64,000 nt of DNA from Panax quinquefolius (lineage: Eukaryota; Streptophyta; Magnoliopsida; Apiales; Araliaceae), in assembly GCA_020205615.1 (NCBI GenBank), contig CM035156.1:16519128-16583127 (forward strand), written 5' to 3'. Numbering within the stretch: position 1 is the stretch's first letter; each line of letters starts with the position of its first letter. Shown in pieces: positions 10,901-21,319 of this stretch. Both the position numbers and the translations under genes were made by a program. The notes beneath the pieces are model-generated. The model searched no databases, was not told the DNA's origin, and saw only the letters and a list, made by a program, of their open reading frames with translations.

Positions 10901-11850
10901 TAGAACAGTCTTAAAATAAGTCTCCTCTTAAGCTCTTGGAAACTTTTCTCGCGATTCTTCGCTCCAAACGAATTTTGTATCCTTCCGAGTTAATTTGAAG
11001 TTAATGGAGTAGCGATTCGAGAAAACCCTTCCACGAATCTCCGATAATAACCAAATTAAGCCCAAAAGCTACGTCTTCATCATCGACTTGGTTGCTCTAA
11101 CTTTGTATTGCTTCAATCTTCACGGGATCAACAGATACTCCATGTTTTGACACCACGTGCCCAAGGAATGCTACTTCCTCGAAGCCGAACTCGCATTTCT
11201 TCAATTTGGCATATAGTTTGTTTTCACGAAGCCTTTGGAGTACCAAATTTCAAATGGTGCTCATGATCTTCACGACTTTTGGAATATATAAGGATGTCAT
11301 CAATAAAAACAACAACAAACCGATCCAAATATTCCTTGAATACTTTCGGTTCATCATATCCATGAAAGTCGCGAGGAGCATTAGTCATCCGAAAGACACG
11401 ACTAAGAATTCATAATGCCCGTCATCGAGTTCTAAAAGCGCGCTTTGGAATATCCTCGCCTAATATTCAAATGATGATATCCGAATCGAAGATCGATTTT
11501 TGAAAAGAATTGTGCCCTCTGCAATCGGTCAAACAAGTCATCAATACGAGGTAGAGGATACCTATTCTTGATGGTGACATGGTTTAATTCCCGATAGTCA
11601 ATACAAAAGTCGCATACTCCCGCTTTCTTTCTTTACAAATAAAGCAGGAGCACCCCAGGAGATGTCTTGGATCTAGATGAAACCGATGTCCAACAATTCC
11701 TCGTAGTTGGACCTTTAACTCCCGAAGTTCAATAAGAGCCATTCGATATGGGGTTTTAGAAATGGGCTTTGTACCAGTTCAAGATCAATAAAGAATTCAA
11801 CTTCACGTTACGGGGTAGTAGGCGGGAAGTTCTTCGAAATATCGTCGGAA
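10900..11850 (-). pseudogene. GypB reverse transcriptase (broken)
   Basis: The catalytic box FIDDIL is preserved in reverse at about 11291-11307 (VVVFIDD). The upstream KTRYGHYEF-like, LMTCLT-like and PDGHYEF-equivalent segments are recognisable by comparison with GypC (46432-46629). Frames change several times, so no functional RT is encoded as read. Confidence 0.75.
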
Positions 11851-11899
11851 AGTCAATAACAACAGAATATTATTCAAATTTGACGTGTCTTTATTCAAA

Positions 11900-12470
11900 T
11901 CCATAACATGGGCTAAGAAAGCTTGACATCCATTTTTCAATAAACGAATAGCTTTATGATTAGATATAGCGGTGATTGATTTTAATGGTTTAGTTGCTTG
12001 AATTAAATCAACAAGAGTTGGTTAGGAATATGAAAACTAACAACCTTTACGAAAATAATCAATTTTGGCATGATGAGTAGTTAACCAATCAATCCCTAAA
12101 ATCACATCAAAAGCAAGTATCTTTAAAGAGATAAGGTCAACGGTAAGGTAATGGTGCCAACTTGAATCAAACAAGATTTATAAGCGATGGATGTGATGAA
12201 AGTTTCTCTAACGGAGTTTCCACGAGATAGGTCAAAGTCTAATTTCTCCTGAGTCAAGTTTAAACGTTGAGCACATGCGCAGGAGAGATAAATGAATGGG
12301 TAACACCCCAGATCAAGTAAGGTATAAACTTCGCAAGAATTTATAAATAGCTTACCGTGATCACCTCGTTTGGGTTCCTCGCATTATGACCCGATCACAA
12401 CAAACGCTTCTTCCCTAATCGTTGACTTTGACTTTTCGTGATGATCTTTTTGAGTCACCGTCCCATTGAA
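11900..12470 (-). pseudogene. GypB aspartic protease region (broken)
   Basis: In reverse, a VYTLLDLG-type segment at about 12315-12335 stands where the catalytic D-(T/S/P)-G motif is expected. Downstream come the LNLTQE, KILAFDVI and WLTTHHA blocks (about 12080-12260). The active-site triplet is not clean. The protease would process the Gag-Pol precursor. Confidence 0.65.
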
Positions 12471-12479
12471 CTAGGTTTC

Positions 12480-13650
12480 ATTCTATCAGATAATCTCGAA
12501 GCGATATGTCCTTTCTTTCCACAATTATAGCATACCTTGAATCTGTTGGGGACAGTTTGGTGATATGTCCCTCTTTCCGCATTTATATAGCATATAACCG
12601 GTGGTTGTTCTCCTCCCTAGAACCAGATTCTTCACCGCACTGTCGCCTTCACATGGTCATTGTTAAATCTCCTCTTTTAAAATCTCCTCCCGACTCGCTT
12701 TCTTCTATTTTCATGGCTATGATTACCACCGTGTGTGGTTACCATTTTGTCCGTCTGTTTCTTTCTCCGCCGGTTATCATTATTACATTGATCGCTATCT
12801 CCGCACGATCATCGGTTGTGGTCCTCGGTTGACCGTCTTTGGTTATCTCGTTCTAATAATTGAGCCTGCTTTACAACATCCGAATAGAGAGAAAGTTTAT
12901 GAGAAATGAGATACTGACGTATGTCGGGTTTCAAACCTCTAAGAAACATCCGCGTCATACGTTCCTCATTCTCCACCAAATGAGGTGCAAATCTGGATAA
13001 CTCTGCAAACTTTGCCTCGTATTGAGACACCGTCATGTTGTTTTACTCTAATCTGATGAACTCCACTTCCTTTATATGACCGAACACTTTCGGAAAGTAT
13101 TTGTCATTAAATAGTTTCAAACGCTTCCCAAGACATCTTGAGTGCGTTTGGATGGAGTACGCCTGAGACTCCCACCAAGATGTCCGCCTCGCCACGGAAC
13201 ATAAAGGTGGCGAATGGAACCTTTTGTTCCTCCGTGCATCCCAAGACATCGAATATCTTGGTAATTTGTTTGACCCATGTTTCCGCCATGATGATCGGAT
13301 CTGGTTTTCCCTTAAATTCGTGGTCCCAACTCTTTGAAGCTTGTTGGTTTGTGACAACCCGTGAATTGCTATCATTTCCTCCCGTAGTATTTTGAACACG
13401 AAGTCTCCTCGTCCGATTTTGCATGAATCGCAAAAATCTTCTAAACATCCCGTCGTTCATCATCTGCTTTCGGTGGTGTTGTTCACAGGAGGAACATTGC
13501 CACTGTTGCACGTTCTCCTCATTGGTGAGTACTGCGCGTCTCCACGGTCTCATTTCCATTGTTAATATTCTCGATTCGACATTCTCAAATCTTGTCATAA
13601 AAAAAGGGTTAATTAAGGAAATCAATATATCACATAATATCCTTATATAC
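12480..13650 (-). pseudogene. GypB gag with zinc knuckle (broken)
   Basis: Open stretches 13107-13625 and 12809-13036 carry the retrotransposon Gag core: KPDPIIMAETWVKQITKIF, VPFATFMFRGEAD, and ERMTRMFLRGLKPDIRQYL. A CCHC-type knuckle (VCYNCGKKGH) is readable in reverse near 12500-12545, preceded by a degenerate cysteine block. One plausible start is ATG near 13597 (MTRFENVESRI). A frameshift near 13040-13110 splits the core. Confidence 0.8.
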
Positions 13651-13758
13651 TGACCAACTAAAAAAATAAGCTTAGGTAGGACACACTAGCGAAGGATTTA
13701 CTCGTCTCTCCACTCCTAGTTCTATTCCCCGATCTCCGCCAGGAGATCATATCCCTAA

Positions 13759-13770
13759 AGCTCGATACCA
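13759..13770 (-). other. GypB primer-binding site
   Basis: The reverse complement reads TGGTATCGAGCT, close to the tRNA-iMet-type site. It lies 2 bp inside the 5' LTR. Confidence 0.75.
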
Positions 13771-14689
13771 ACTGCGGCGCCCCAAAATAGGTATACATCA
13801 CCCATTCGAAGTTGTCAATACATGGTACAGAAAACAACTACAACTTTATTATTACAACAAGAAACTGTGAGTTTGAATACAAATATTATCTTCTGATAAT
13901 ATCTATACTCAAATAAATCCTCATCACATTTATTGATACATTATTTTACAAAAATGGTGAGGACTACTAAACAATCCTTTCTAAAACCTTCATTTCATAC
14001 CCCGACTGCATTTTCATTATATTCTCGCCTCCACGAGAAGAAAAATGGAACAAAAAGGAAAAGGGTGAGCTCAACTAGCCCAAGAAAAGAATATTATGAC
14101 TAAGATAATATATAACAAATTACCAATTAGTCTTCAACAGGAAAAAATCTAATAGAATACAATAGACAACAAATTTTAAATCAATATTCGCAATGAAATA
14201 ATAATTCATTAGAAGAGTTAAGTAGAGAATGCAAACTACTATCTTCTATGTATGAATTTAAAAGTTCATCGCTCATCTTTTATCCCTGTAACATCAATCA
14301 ATATACATCCGAATCAAATATTCATCTTTGCACTCATGAGCCAAAGATATTCATCACTTAGTCATGTTCATCTAAACACTGCTCATCTTTGTACTACGTA
14401 CCCAAGATATTCTTCGAAATCATTCATCTTTGCACTTTCACAGCCAAATATATTCAATAATATCATCATTTAAGACCGAGGATGATGAAAAATATTTTTA
14501 AAGAAACGAATCCAAAGGAAACAAAATGACAAGGATTAAGGATTAAGGATTCGTACTTTGTTTTATCCATGTTCAAAAATACTTCATAAATAACCAGATT
14601 GAGTAAAATTCAAGAATGAAGATCAAAACATAGATCCAATTAAAGATAGGAATCATAACAAACAATCTTGGACACAGAAAAGAAAATTT

Positions 14690-14880
14690 AATTTTTCTGT
14701 GAATAGTGTCATATACGTGAATAGTGCCGTATACGTGAATAGTAATTCCGACACCAAAAGATAGAAATTTCACAAAAAACATCATCACGCTTCGTGAATG
14801 GTACTCGTGAATAAGAACTCGTGAATAGTAACTCATGAATAAGAACTCGTGAATAATAACACATGAATAAATAACTCAAG
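14690..14880 (-). repeat. Short direct repeats GTGAATAGTAACTC in GypB LTR
   Basis: About ten degenerate copies of a 13-15 bp unit (GTGAATAGT, AACTCATGAATA). The same array occurs in every gypsy LTR of this subfamily (26600-26830, 42230-42410, 49740-49945, 55040-55215). Confidence 0.75.
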
Positions 14881-15144
14881 CATGAAAAGTTCCAAATTTG
14901 ATAAAAATTCCAACCAATATTTTGGCATAATGATATTGAAGAAATAATATCATTTACGAAGAAAATAACATCCCTTACCTCGAAAGATTAAGTACTTCAT
15001 TTGGAATCTGGATATAGTCTTTGAAGGAAACTTAGACCGCCTAACAATACTCAAAGTATACTCACAAGAATACGCTCAATATATCGAGAGAGAAATAGAG
15101 AGAAACTTGGGTTTACGGTGTGTTTTCAATTCTAACCTAAGGAC

Positions 15145-15153
15145 CTATTTATA
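15145..15153 (-). promoter_or_regulatory. TATA-like box of GypB 5' LTR
   Basis: TATAAATAG on the - strand, within the conserved CCTATAAATAGG context found at the same relative place in all related LTRs here. Confidence 0.5.
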
Positions 15154-16551
15154 GGAAAATGCTTGTAGAACACCAAAAGCGAAAAATTGAATATAATATT
15201 AATATATTTTTCACATTTTCTTTAGCCCACCTTAGACAACTGATCTCAGCCCATTTGAATCACATGTGAGGCCAACTTAGTTGCAAAAAACGTTTTTCTC
15301 AAAATAATTAACTAAAACTCCCAAAAATTAATTATTTCGGAACTTCGGAACTTCAATAATTCATACTAAATAGCCCTTTCATCAGAAAATTCGAATCTCG
15401 CGAGTTTTTATAGGAAATTCAATTCTCTACAACTTTGCAGAAGAAAGTTTTTCCAAATTCTAAATATAAATTGACCGAAATCCACAAACGGGCGATTTTA
15501 CATGCTATAATCAAATTTCAGTCAATAAATGGGGTCCACCAACATGTTTAACATGTTTTAAACATTTATTGCAACAAAAATACTCTTCTTCCTCGTATAC
15601 TCATATATCTCACATTCGTTGTAAAAATATCACCATTATTATATTATTAAAATATAATAATATATTTAAATGAATTATTTTATCGTAAAAAGATAAAATT
15701 TTAATTTTCAACAATTGTCACATTAAAAATTTTCTCCATCTATATCCACATAAAATCAATATTTTTCTCATCATATGAATCAATAATTAATTATTCACAA
15801 ATAATATTACAAAATCACAATATTAACAACCGAGGTTCCTGAGAAGAGGGCTTTCCAATAAGAATTTCTTCTACTTGGGCTAAGCAATTAGGTGACCAAA
15901 CCTCTCCTTAGACGTAACTTTCTAGACATTGTCAATAATGTTATCTAATAATATTATTCGGATAATATGAATTATTGCTTCGATAATGAAAATTACGTGT
16001 AATGTGATTATTGAAACAATGATAATATAAAATATCAACGCAGACAATTATTAACTCAATAAAATATTTGAGCGAATTATTCACGTAACCATTATTGAGT
16101 AGTGCCTTCTTACGTAAGAATCAATAATTGGTGCAATACTGGTGCTCTTCTTGTGTTTTAACCACCGGGTATTTTAATAAAGATAATTGATAATAACCGC
16201 TAGCAAGTTATTTTTAAACCACTTATATTTGTCGCTTTCTTCATCCATATCGCTTTCAGTTATGGGGCCCACACATGGTCACTTGCCGTCATTTAATATT
16301 CTCCGACAAGATTCTGAATATTCCACGACCAAACGAATATTCTCCGACAACAATGAATATTTTATAACCACTTGCTTATTTTGAAGTATTTGCGTATTTT
16401 ACCCCTAACTATCCACATTAATCAAATCAACCCTTACTATTTCAAAATAATCAATAGAGAAAATTAAATTTCATTAATAATAAGTTGGGGTCTTACAAAA
16501 CCTATTTTATAAATGGAGTCTTAAAACATGTGTGTAATTTTAAAAATGCAG

Positions 16552-16766
16552 ACAAGTCTGTTGGAAATTCTCAAGGACTTCATGTTGATTCAGATCAGTC
16601 CTTGAGTTCAAATAATGTGAGATACTCATCTGGTGGTATTGATGAAGCATTTGAATATTCACTTGAGAAAGTTGTCTCGGGGTTTAATTCTCCACCTCAT
16701 GCTGAGTATGCTGTTTCTAGAGTAAATAGTGTACTCAACATCTTAGAAAATAAACATGTATTATAA
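16552..16766 (+). pseudogene. Exon-like remnant of an unrecognised host gene
   Basis: Directly after the GypB LTR an open frame runs to a stop at 16764-16766. A possible splice acceptor AATGCAG ends at 16551. The peptide has ordinary composition (SSGGIDEAFEYSLEKVV, PPHAEYAVSRVNSVLNILE) and no low complexity, unlike the spurious ORFs in this window. I do not recognise the family. It may be a last exon separated from its gene by the retrotransposon, or a captured fragment. The part of the open frame upstream of 16551 runs into LTR sequence and is probably not coding. Confidence 0.4.
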
Positions 16767-17700
16767 AGTTAGCAAAAATAGTAACACAAAGGTTTTAAAA
16801 TTTAATTTTTTTAATCGGAATAATATCTTCTTCAATTGTTTTATTTGTTTGATCAAAGTTATTGTTAACATGATAACCAAATTATGTATGTGGATACGTC
16901 TCTAAAGTTGCTCGAGGTAGGAAAGTATGTTCTTCAAGGTGAATACGTTTAAATCTTTTTGTCTTTTGAATTAGGACCCTCATTATGGGAATAAGGTAGT
17001 ATATATAGTTTTGGATGGTTTTCTTCGAAAGTGTTTGGTTGCTCTCAAAACTGAAATATATGTGTGTATACATGTATGCATGTTGAATGGTCATATATTG
17101 TTTAAAATGAGTGCAAGTTATTAATTTAAGATAATCTCTTGATTAAAAATGAGCTACACAATTCAGTTGAGAAAGCTACTTCTACCGCTTCGAAGTGATG
17201 ATATAAACCAACTAATATCTGATATGGAGCTGCTAGGGAGAGAACTCAAATAAAGACGGCATGGAATGTCAGCACTACACCTTGGCACTCAACAGCTAGG
17301 TGTGTACAAATAACAAGTCCTGCATAAAGTTGTTCATTTTGTTTCTTTAAACATGTAATATACCTGTTTTCTTTAATTCTTCTTCTTAATATTGACTCAA
17401 CAAATTATTAAATTCATTATTTAAATTAGCCCGTACATTGCAGAGGCTATCAACTAGTAAAACTAAAGATAATTACTATAGATGATAGTTAATTAAAAAG
17501 ACGTGTACGTAGGTAAATATAATTGGGCTATATGCAAGTATTATCTTCAGTCATTTTGAACATATACAGAATGGAAAAAGGTTCAAACTAGGTAGCGATA
17601 CAGTATATTACAAGTACTGATCAACTTACATATATATAGGACCAAAAGGTCGATTTTTCCAATGGTAAGAAGCCATATTGTTTAGATATAGCTAGGAATA
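16767..17700. other. Intergenic, nothing recognised
   Basis: AT-rich DNA without coding or repeat structure that I can identify. A TA microsatellite occupies about 17696-17716. Confidence 0.6.
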
Positions 17701-17721
17701 TATATATATATATATAGCCGA

Positions 17722-17745
17722 TCCTGTCCGGAAGTCCGGACAGGA
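17722..17745. repeat. 24-bp palindrome TCCTGTCCGGA-AG-TCCGGACAGGA
   Basis: Perfect 11-bp arms around a 2-bp centre, immediately outside the foldback element at 17745-18063. It may be the outermost part of that element or a separate site. Confidence 0.8.
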
Positions 17746-18063
17746 CTAAAATGTGGATCCCAATTTTTATTTTTATTTTTGTTTTTTTTTTTAAAATAAC
17801 TAAAAAAAAATATTTAATATTTTATGGAACTGAAATTTTTCTATATACAATGTTTTGGGGGTGATTTGAATACTTATACCAAAAAATGGTGGTACAGTCT
17901 GCACAAACTGTACATACATATTTTGTTATACGTACCCAAATCACGTCCAAAACACTGTATTATAAAAAAATTTCAATTCCATAAAATATTAAATATTTTT
18001 TTTTAGTTGTATTAAAAAAAAAAGCAAAAATAAAAATAAAAATTTGAGATCCGCATTTTAATT
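17745..18063. mobile_element. Foldback MITE, family F1, copy 1
   Basis: The whole unit is one long inverted repeat. The left arm begins ACTAAAATGTGGATCCCA and the right arm ends GAGATCCGCATTTTAATT. Inner arms pair through TGTTTTGGGGGTGATTTG and CAAATCACGTCCAAAACA. It has no transposase. A sister copy at 59639-59944 shares the inner TGTTTTGGGTGTGATTTGG block. No clear target duplication was found. Confidence 0.75.
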
Positions 18064-18255
18064 CAACCAACAACGCGTTTCGTGAGCAAGTCATCATCAT
18101 CTTTAACGCATAATTAATCTAAATTTGACAAGACTGGGTGATATATCAACAGGAAGAAGAGCCACTTACTTTCAAGTCGAGGGATTACTCTTTCCACTGA
18201 GGAGGTATAATTGGGGTGTGAGATTGGGATTCCAATCTGAACCGCCATTTAATTT

Positions 18256-18264
18256 CTAGGGTTT
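18256..18264. promoter_or_regulatory. Telo-box-like motif CTAGGGTTT
   Basis: CTAGGGTTT, the complement of AAACCCTAG, lies 15 bp upstream of a small ORF. Telo-boxes are common in 5' regions of plant housekeeping genes. Here the assignment is only positional. Confidence 0.3.
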
Positions 18265-18278
18265 TCAGAGGTGCGAAG

Positions 18279-18392
18279 ATGAGTGGACATTATGTTGAAA
18301 GAAATTTGACCGCGAACGTGAATTTGGCGGTAAATCAGTTGGACCGCGTGGAATATATATTAGGAACAATTACATTTGCTATTACATTTTAA
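18279..18392 (+). CDS. Possible small ORF or first-exon remnant, 37 codons
   Basis: ATG at 18279 to TAA at 18390-18392. The protein starts MSGHYVERNLTANVN, continues LAVNQLDRVEYILG and has no low complexity until its last residues. It follows a leader-like stretch with CTAGGGTTTTCAG. It could be the first exon of a decayed gene, with the true donor near the GTGGAATA region. I do not recognise a family. No continuation was found downstream. Confidence 0.25.
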   Translation: MSGHYVERNLTANVNLAVNQLDRVEYILGTITFAITF

Positions 18393-18479
18393 AAAATAAT
18401 TACAACAATAGTGCACTCATAAAATATTTACACAACTAATGCTTTTAAATTTTTATTTTCATTATTAGTACATATTTAT

Positions 18480-18880
18480 GCTTCCGTTAATTTTGGGGTG
18501 TGATTTATATTTTATCTTTTTTTTCCCTTTTTTTTCCCATTATCTACATACTACAATCAATTTTCAAAATAATATATTTACAAAAGCTCTGTCCGCCTGT
18601 CATCTTCATCTTCTCCTCTTTATCCCCACCTCTCTCTCTCACACACATTTTTCTCTCATAAATTTCCAAAATAAACAATTTGCTCTCTATATATATATAG
18701 AGAGAGAGAGAGTAACTCTCATATTTCCACATTAATAACTCTCTTATTTCCACTGTTTTCTTTATAAACAGTTTGCGTTTCTTATATTTTTTTTTTTTGT
18801 GTTCTATCCTTCTCTTTTGTTTGAAGGTTTCTCTCACCTCCTTCCTCACCATTTCCTTTCTTCTCTCTCTTATTCTCTTT
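18480..18880. repeat. CT-rich low-complexity tract with TA/GA microsatellite
   Basis: Pyrimidine-rich DNA with CTCTCTCTC, ATATATATAT and GAGAGAGAGAG runs around 18630-18715. Lys- and Glu-rich reverse ORFs here are products of composition, not genes. Confidence 0.7.
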
Positions 18881-19179
18881 CATCAACCCCACCACACCCC
18901 AAGATCTGAGAATGCTCCGACCGTTGGATCCACATAAGACAGTTGCCACCGCACTACAACCTAGACCTCTTCGCAAACTGTTCACAATACCCCTTATTCC
19001 ATAACTTCTGTCCTTACATTTCCAACCACGGCAACTTGAAGACATGAAGTTGGAGAGAGAAAAAGCGAGATTAATTATGGAAACACAGCAACTTCTGAGT
19101 TCTGAGGTTTATTTGCAAAAAGCAAGCAGACTTTGAAAAGAATTTGATATTTTTCAGTTGGCTAAAAAGCAGGCTTTGT

Positions 19180-19725
19180 TTGATATTTTTTCAGAGTACA
19201 GTTGGTAGCCAAATATTCATACCAAGGTAACCAATTCAGTATTATTAGGTTACCAATTTATTTTTGAATGTGATACAGTTGGTCGTCAAACTTTCATGCA
19301 GTCAGTTGCCAAACTTTCAGACCAAAGAAATCAATTCATACTGCAGATATGGAGGTAGATTAGTTACCTTGGTATAAATGTTTAGTTACCTTGGTATAAA
19401 TGTTTTATTACCTTAGTATAAAAGTTTGGTTATCAACATTACATTACACATCACTCTCTTATAACACTGAATTGGGTTACCAATTCTTCACTTTCCACTT
19501 TGTAATATTTAGGGTCATTTTTCTTGTGGTTGATGTCGCAAAACTGACGAGCATGAAAACTTATACGCCTGAAGAATGGTTTCTTTTTCTATTTTTCTTT
19601 TTCGTGCTTTCTCCAGAAAAGATGAATGAGTGAATGAAATCGACAATATGGTGCAGTTGGTAGCCAAACTTTCATACAAAGGTAACCATTTTAGTTTTTG
19701 TGGGTAACCAAATATTCATAAAAAA
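19180..19725. repeat. Cluster of GGTTACCAA / GTTGGTAGCCAAA repeats in both orientations
   Basis: Repeated short units occur: AGTTGGTAGCCAAA and TTTCATACCAAGGTAACC in one orientation, and GTTACCTTGGTATAAATG in the other (19350-19425). Some are perfect inverted partners. The source is unknown. It may be a decayed foldback element. Confidence 0.55.
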
Positions 19726-20395
19726 AATTTGTTCGTGATTTTCTCTTTGTTCGGCTACTCCGAATTCATTTTAGATCTATTCTTGCTGGTTTGGTAACTC
19801 CAACTTCTTCTTCTTCTATTTGTTTTGTTTTGGTTGTTCGTGTTTTGTCTGGTTATTTATCATATGGTGATTGCGAATAGTTGTTAATTCTGTTATATTG
19901 GTTGCAGAATGTGAAAAAGTCTTTCATATATCAGTACGCTAATCAAGTATCAAGTACACATACACCATGAACGAGCTAGATGGAATTTCTTAGTTTCAAA
20001 GAAGAGAAAAAATATGGAAAGGGTGATGAAGATTTGAATTTGAATATTTGAATTTGAATTTGTTTTTGTTGTTAGATCCTAAATATTTGAATTTGAATTA
20101 TTAATTATGGCAGTTATTTCTCCATGATTTTAGGTTTCCTTATTAATGTGAATTGTACTATTTTTGTAATATGGGTCCTAATTACATTCTTTTTATAATT
20201 ATTTTATTGATGCACTAATAGTGTAATTATTTTCTAATTGTTGTATATTTTTGTAAAGCAGCCTATATATTAAGCCCATTTTGACCCACTGTATAGCCCA
20301 TTTATTTTTAAGACTATGGCATGAGTGGCTTCAGAATTTTTATCCTACATGTTCTCTTATTATCAAAAGCCCACAAACCCAGTACAAGATCATAA
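19726..20395. other. Intergenic, nothing recognised
   Basis: AT-rich sequence with GAATTTGAATTTG short repeats at about 20030-20100. No gene was found. Confidence 0.5.
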
Positions 20396-20398
20396 TTA

Positions 20399-20510
20399 TG
20401 CTACGTTTGGATTGAAGTAATAAAGGTGAGAATGAAATGATTCATTCTTATAAAATAAAAAAAATGTGTTTAGTTGCGATTAGAATGGATTGAACCATTA
20501 TTTTTTTTTG
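20399..20510 (+). mobile_element. MITE end fragment, same TIR family as M1
   Basis: It begins TGCTACGTTTGGATTGAAG after TTA, the same terminal sequence as the element at 61046. It lasts about 110 bp with GAATG and ATTCATTC blocks and has no matching right end nearby. It is probably a truncated or short relative. Confidence 0.5.
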
Positions 20511-20603
20511 CTATTTTCGACTGAAATTTAACATTCTTGTTCAAGATTTCATGCCCAAAGTCTTGTGAGTAGTTTTTTTTATCATTGAGTCATGAGGATC
20601 TTG

Positions 20604-21319
20604 TGCTACGTTTGGATCGATGGAATAGGAGGGAGAATGGAATGAATCATTCCATTGGAATGATAAAAATATTGTTTTGTTTGTTTATTCCAACGGAATA
20701 ATGTATTTCTCCTGGAATGATAGTTAACTTAAAATTTTAATTTTCATTCCTTGAGGGGTGGCCATGAATAAATCATTCCATCCATTATTTTTAAGTAATT
20801 GACAAATATACCCCTAAAGATATAATAGGGCTTTTTACACATTCATTCGATTCGATCGATCTGGGAACGACGAGAGAGAAGGGGCCGAGATTTGGTAATT
20901 TCTTTGGAATTTTCATATTTCTATTTCTTCGTAATTTCAAGATCTGGTAATGGCTTTTTACATATTTCTTCGTAATTTCCAGATCCATCTATGTTCTTAA
21001 ATTTACCTCACCTACCCCACCTACCCCACTTACCCCCACCCAGCCACCCCACCCCATCCCACCACACCCCTTACCCACCTACCCCACCCCCTACCAACCT
21101 ACCCCCATCCAGCCACCCCACCCACCCCACCCCCACCCTTACCCCTACCAACCCACCCCATCCAATACCCCAACCTACCTACCTTACCTACCCCCACCCA
21201 CCATCCCACCCCACCCTTACCCACCTACCCCACCCCACCCCACTTACCCCACCCGCCACTCCACCTACCCACCCCACCCACACACCCCCACCCCACCCTA
21301 CCCCACCTCCCCACCCTAA
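20604..21319 (-). mobile_element. MITE M1, left half (split by CopA)
   Basis: It begins TGCTACGTTTGGATCGATGG and matches the reverse complement of the right part of the intact MITE at 61046-61865, including the GGGAACGACG and GGGGTGGCCA blocks. It runs into a CCCACC minisatellite and stops where the CopA LTR starts. The element resumes at 56890. No transposase is present. Confidence 0.8.
21003..21319. repeat. CCCACC/CCTACCC minisatellite
   Basis: About 315 bp of imperfect CCCCACCTACC-type units, strongly strand-asymmetric (C-rich on +). It is part of MITE M1. The Pro/His/Thr-rich and Gly/Trp-rich ORFs across it are artefacts of the repeat. Confidence 0.9.

Larger units (their letters stand above)
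8633..16497 (-). mobile_element. GypB: Ty3/gypsy chromovirus-type retrotransposon, 3' LTR truncated
   Basis: In - orientation the order is 5' LTR (13773-16497), primer site (13759-13770), gag, protease, RT, RNase H, integrase, chromodomain-like end, polypurine tract (9002-9015), 3' LTR (only 8633-9001 visible). Domain order and the C-terminal chromodomain-like segment place it among plant chromoviruses, most like the Tekay/Del group. Every ORF is broken by frameshifts, some of which may be sequencing artefacts. The missing part of its 3' LTR should lie left of the window, displaced by GypA. Confidence 0.85.
13773..16497 (-). repeat. GypB 5' LTR, 2725 bp
   Basis: In + coordinates it opens TGCGGCGCC and closes GGGGTCTTACA. 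It is co-linear with GypC LTRs (2740 and 2754 bp) and the solo LTR at 53422-56142 (2721 bp). It contains ATCTTTG/CAAAGAT stem-loop repeats (about 14295-14465), ATTCACGAGT-type short repeats (about 14690-14880) and a reverse TATA box at 15145-15153. Confidence 0.9.

Noticed and set aside
18544..18852. Lys/Arg/Glu-rich reverse ORF
   Set aside because: It reflects the CT-rich and GAGA microsatellite tract. No domain visible.
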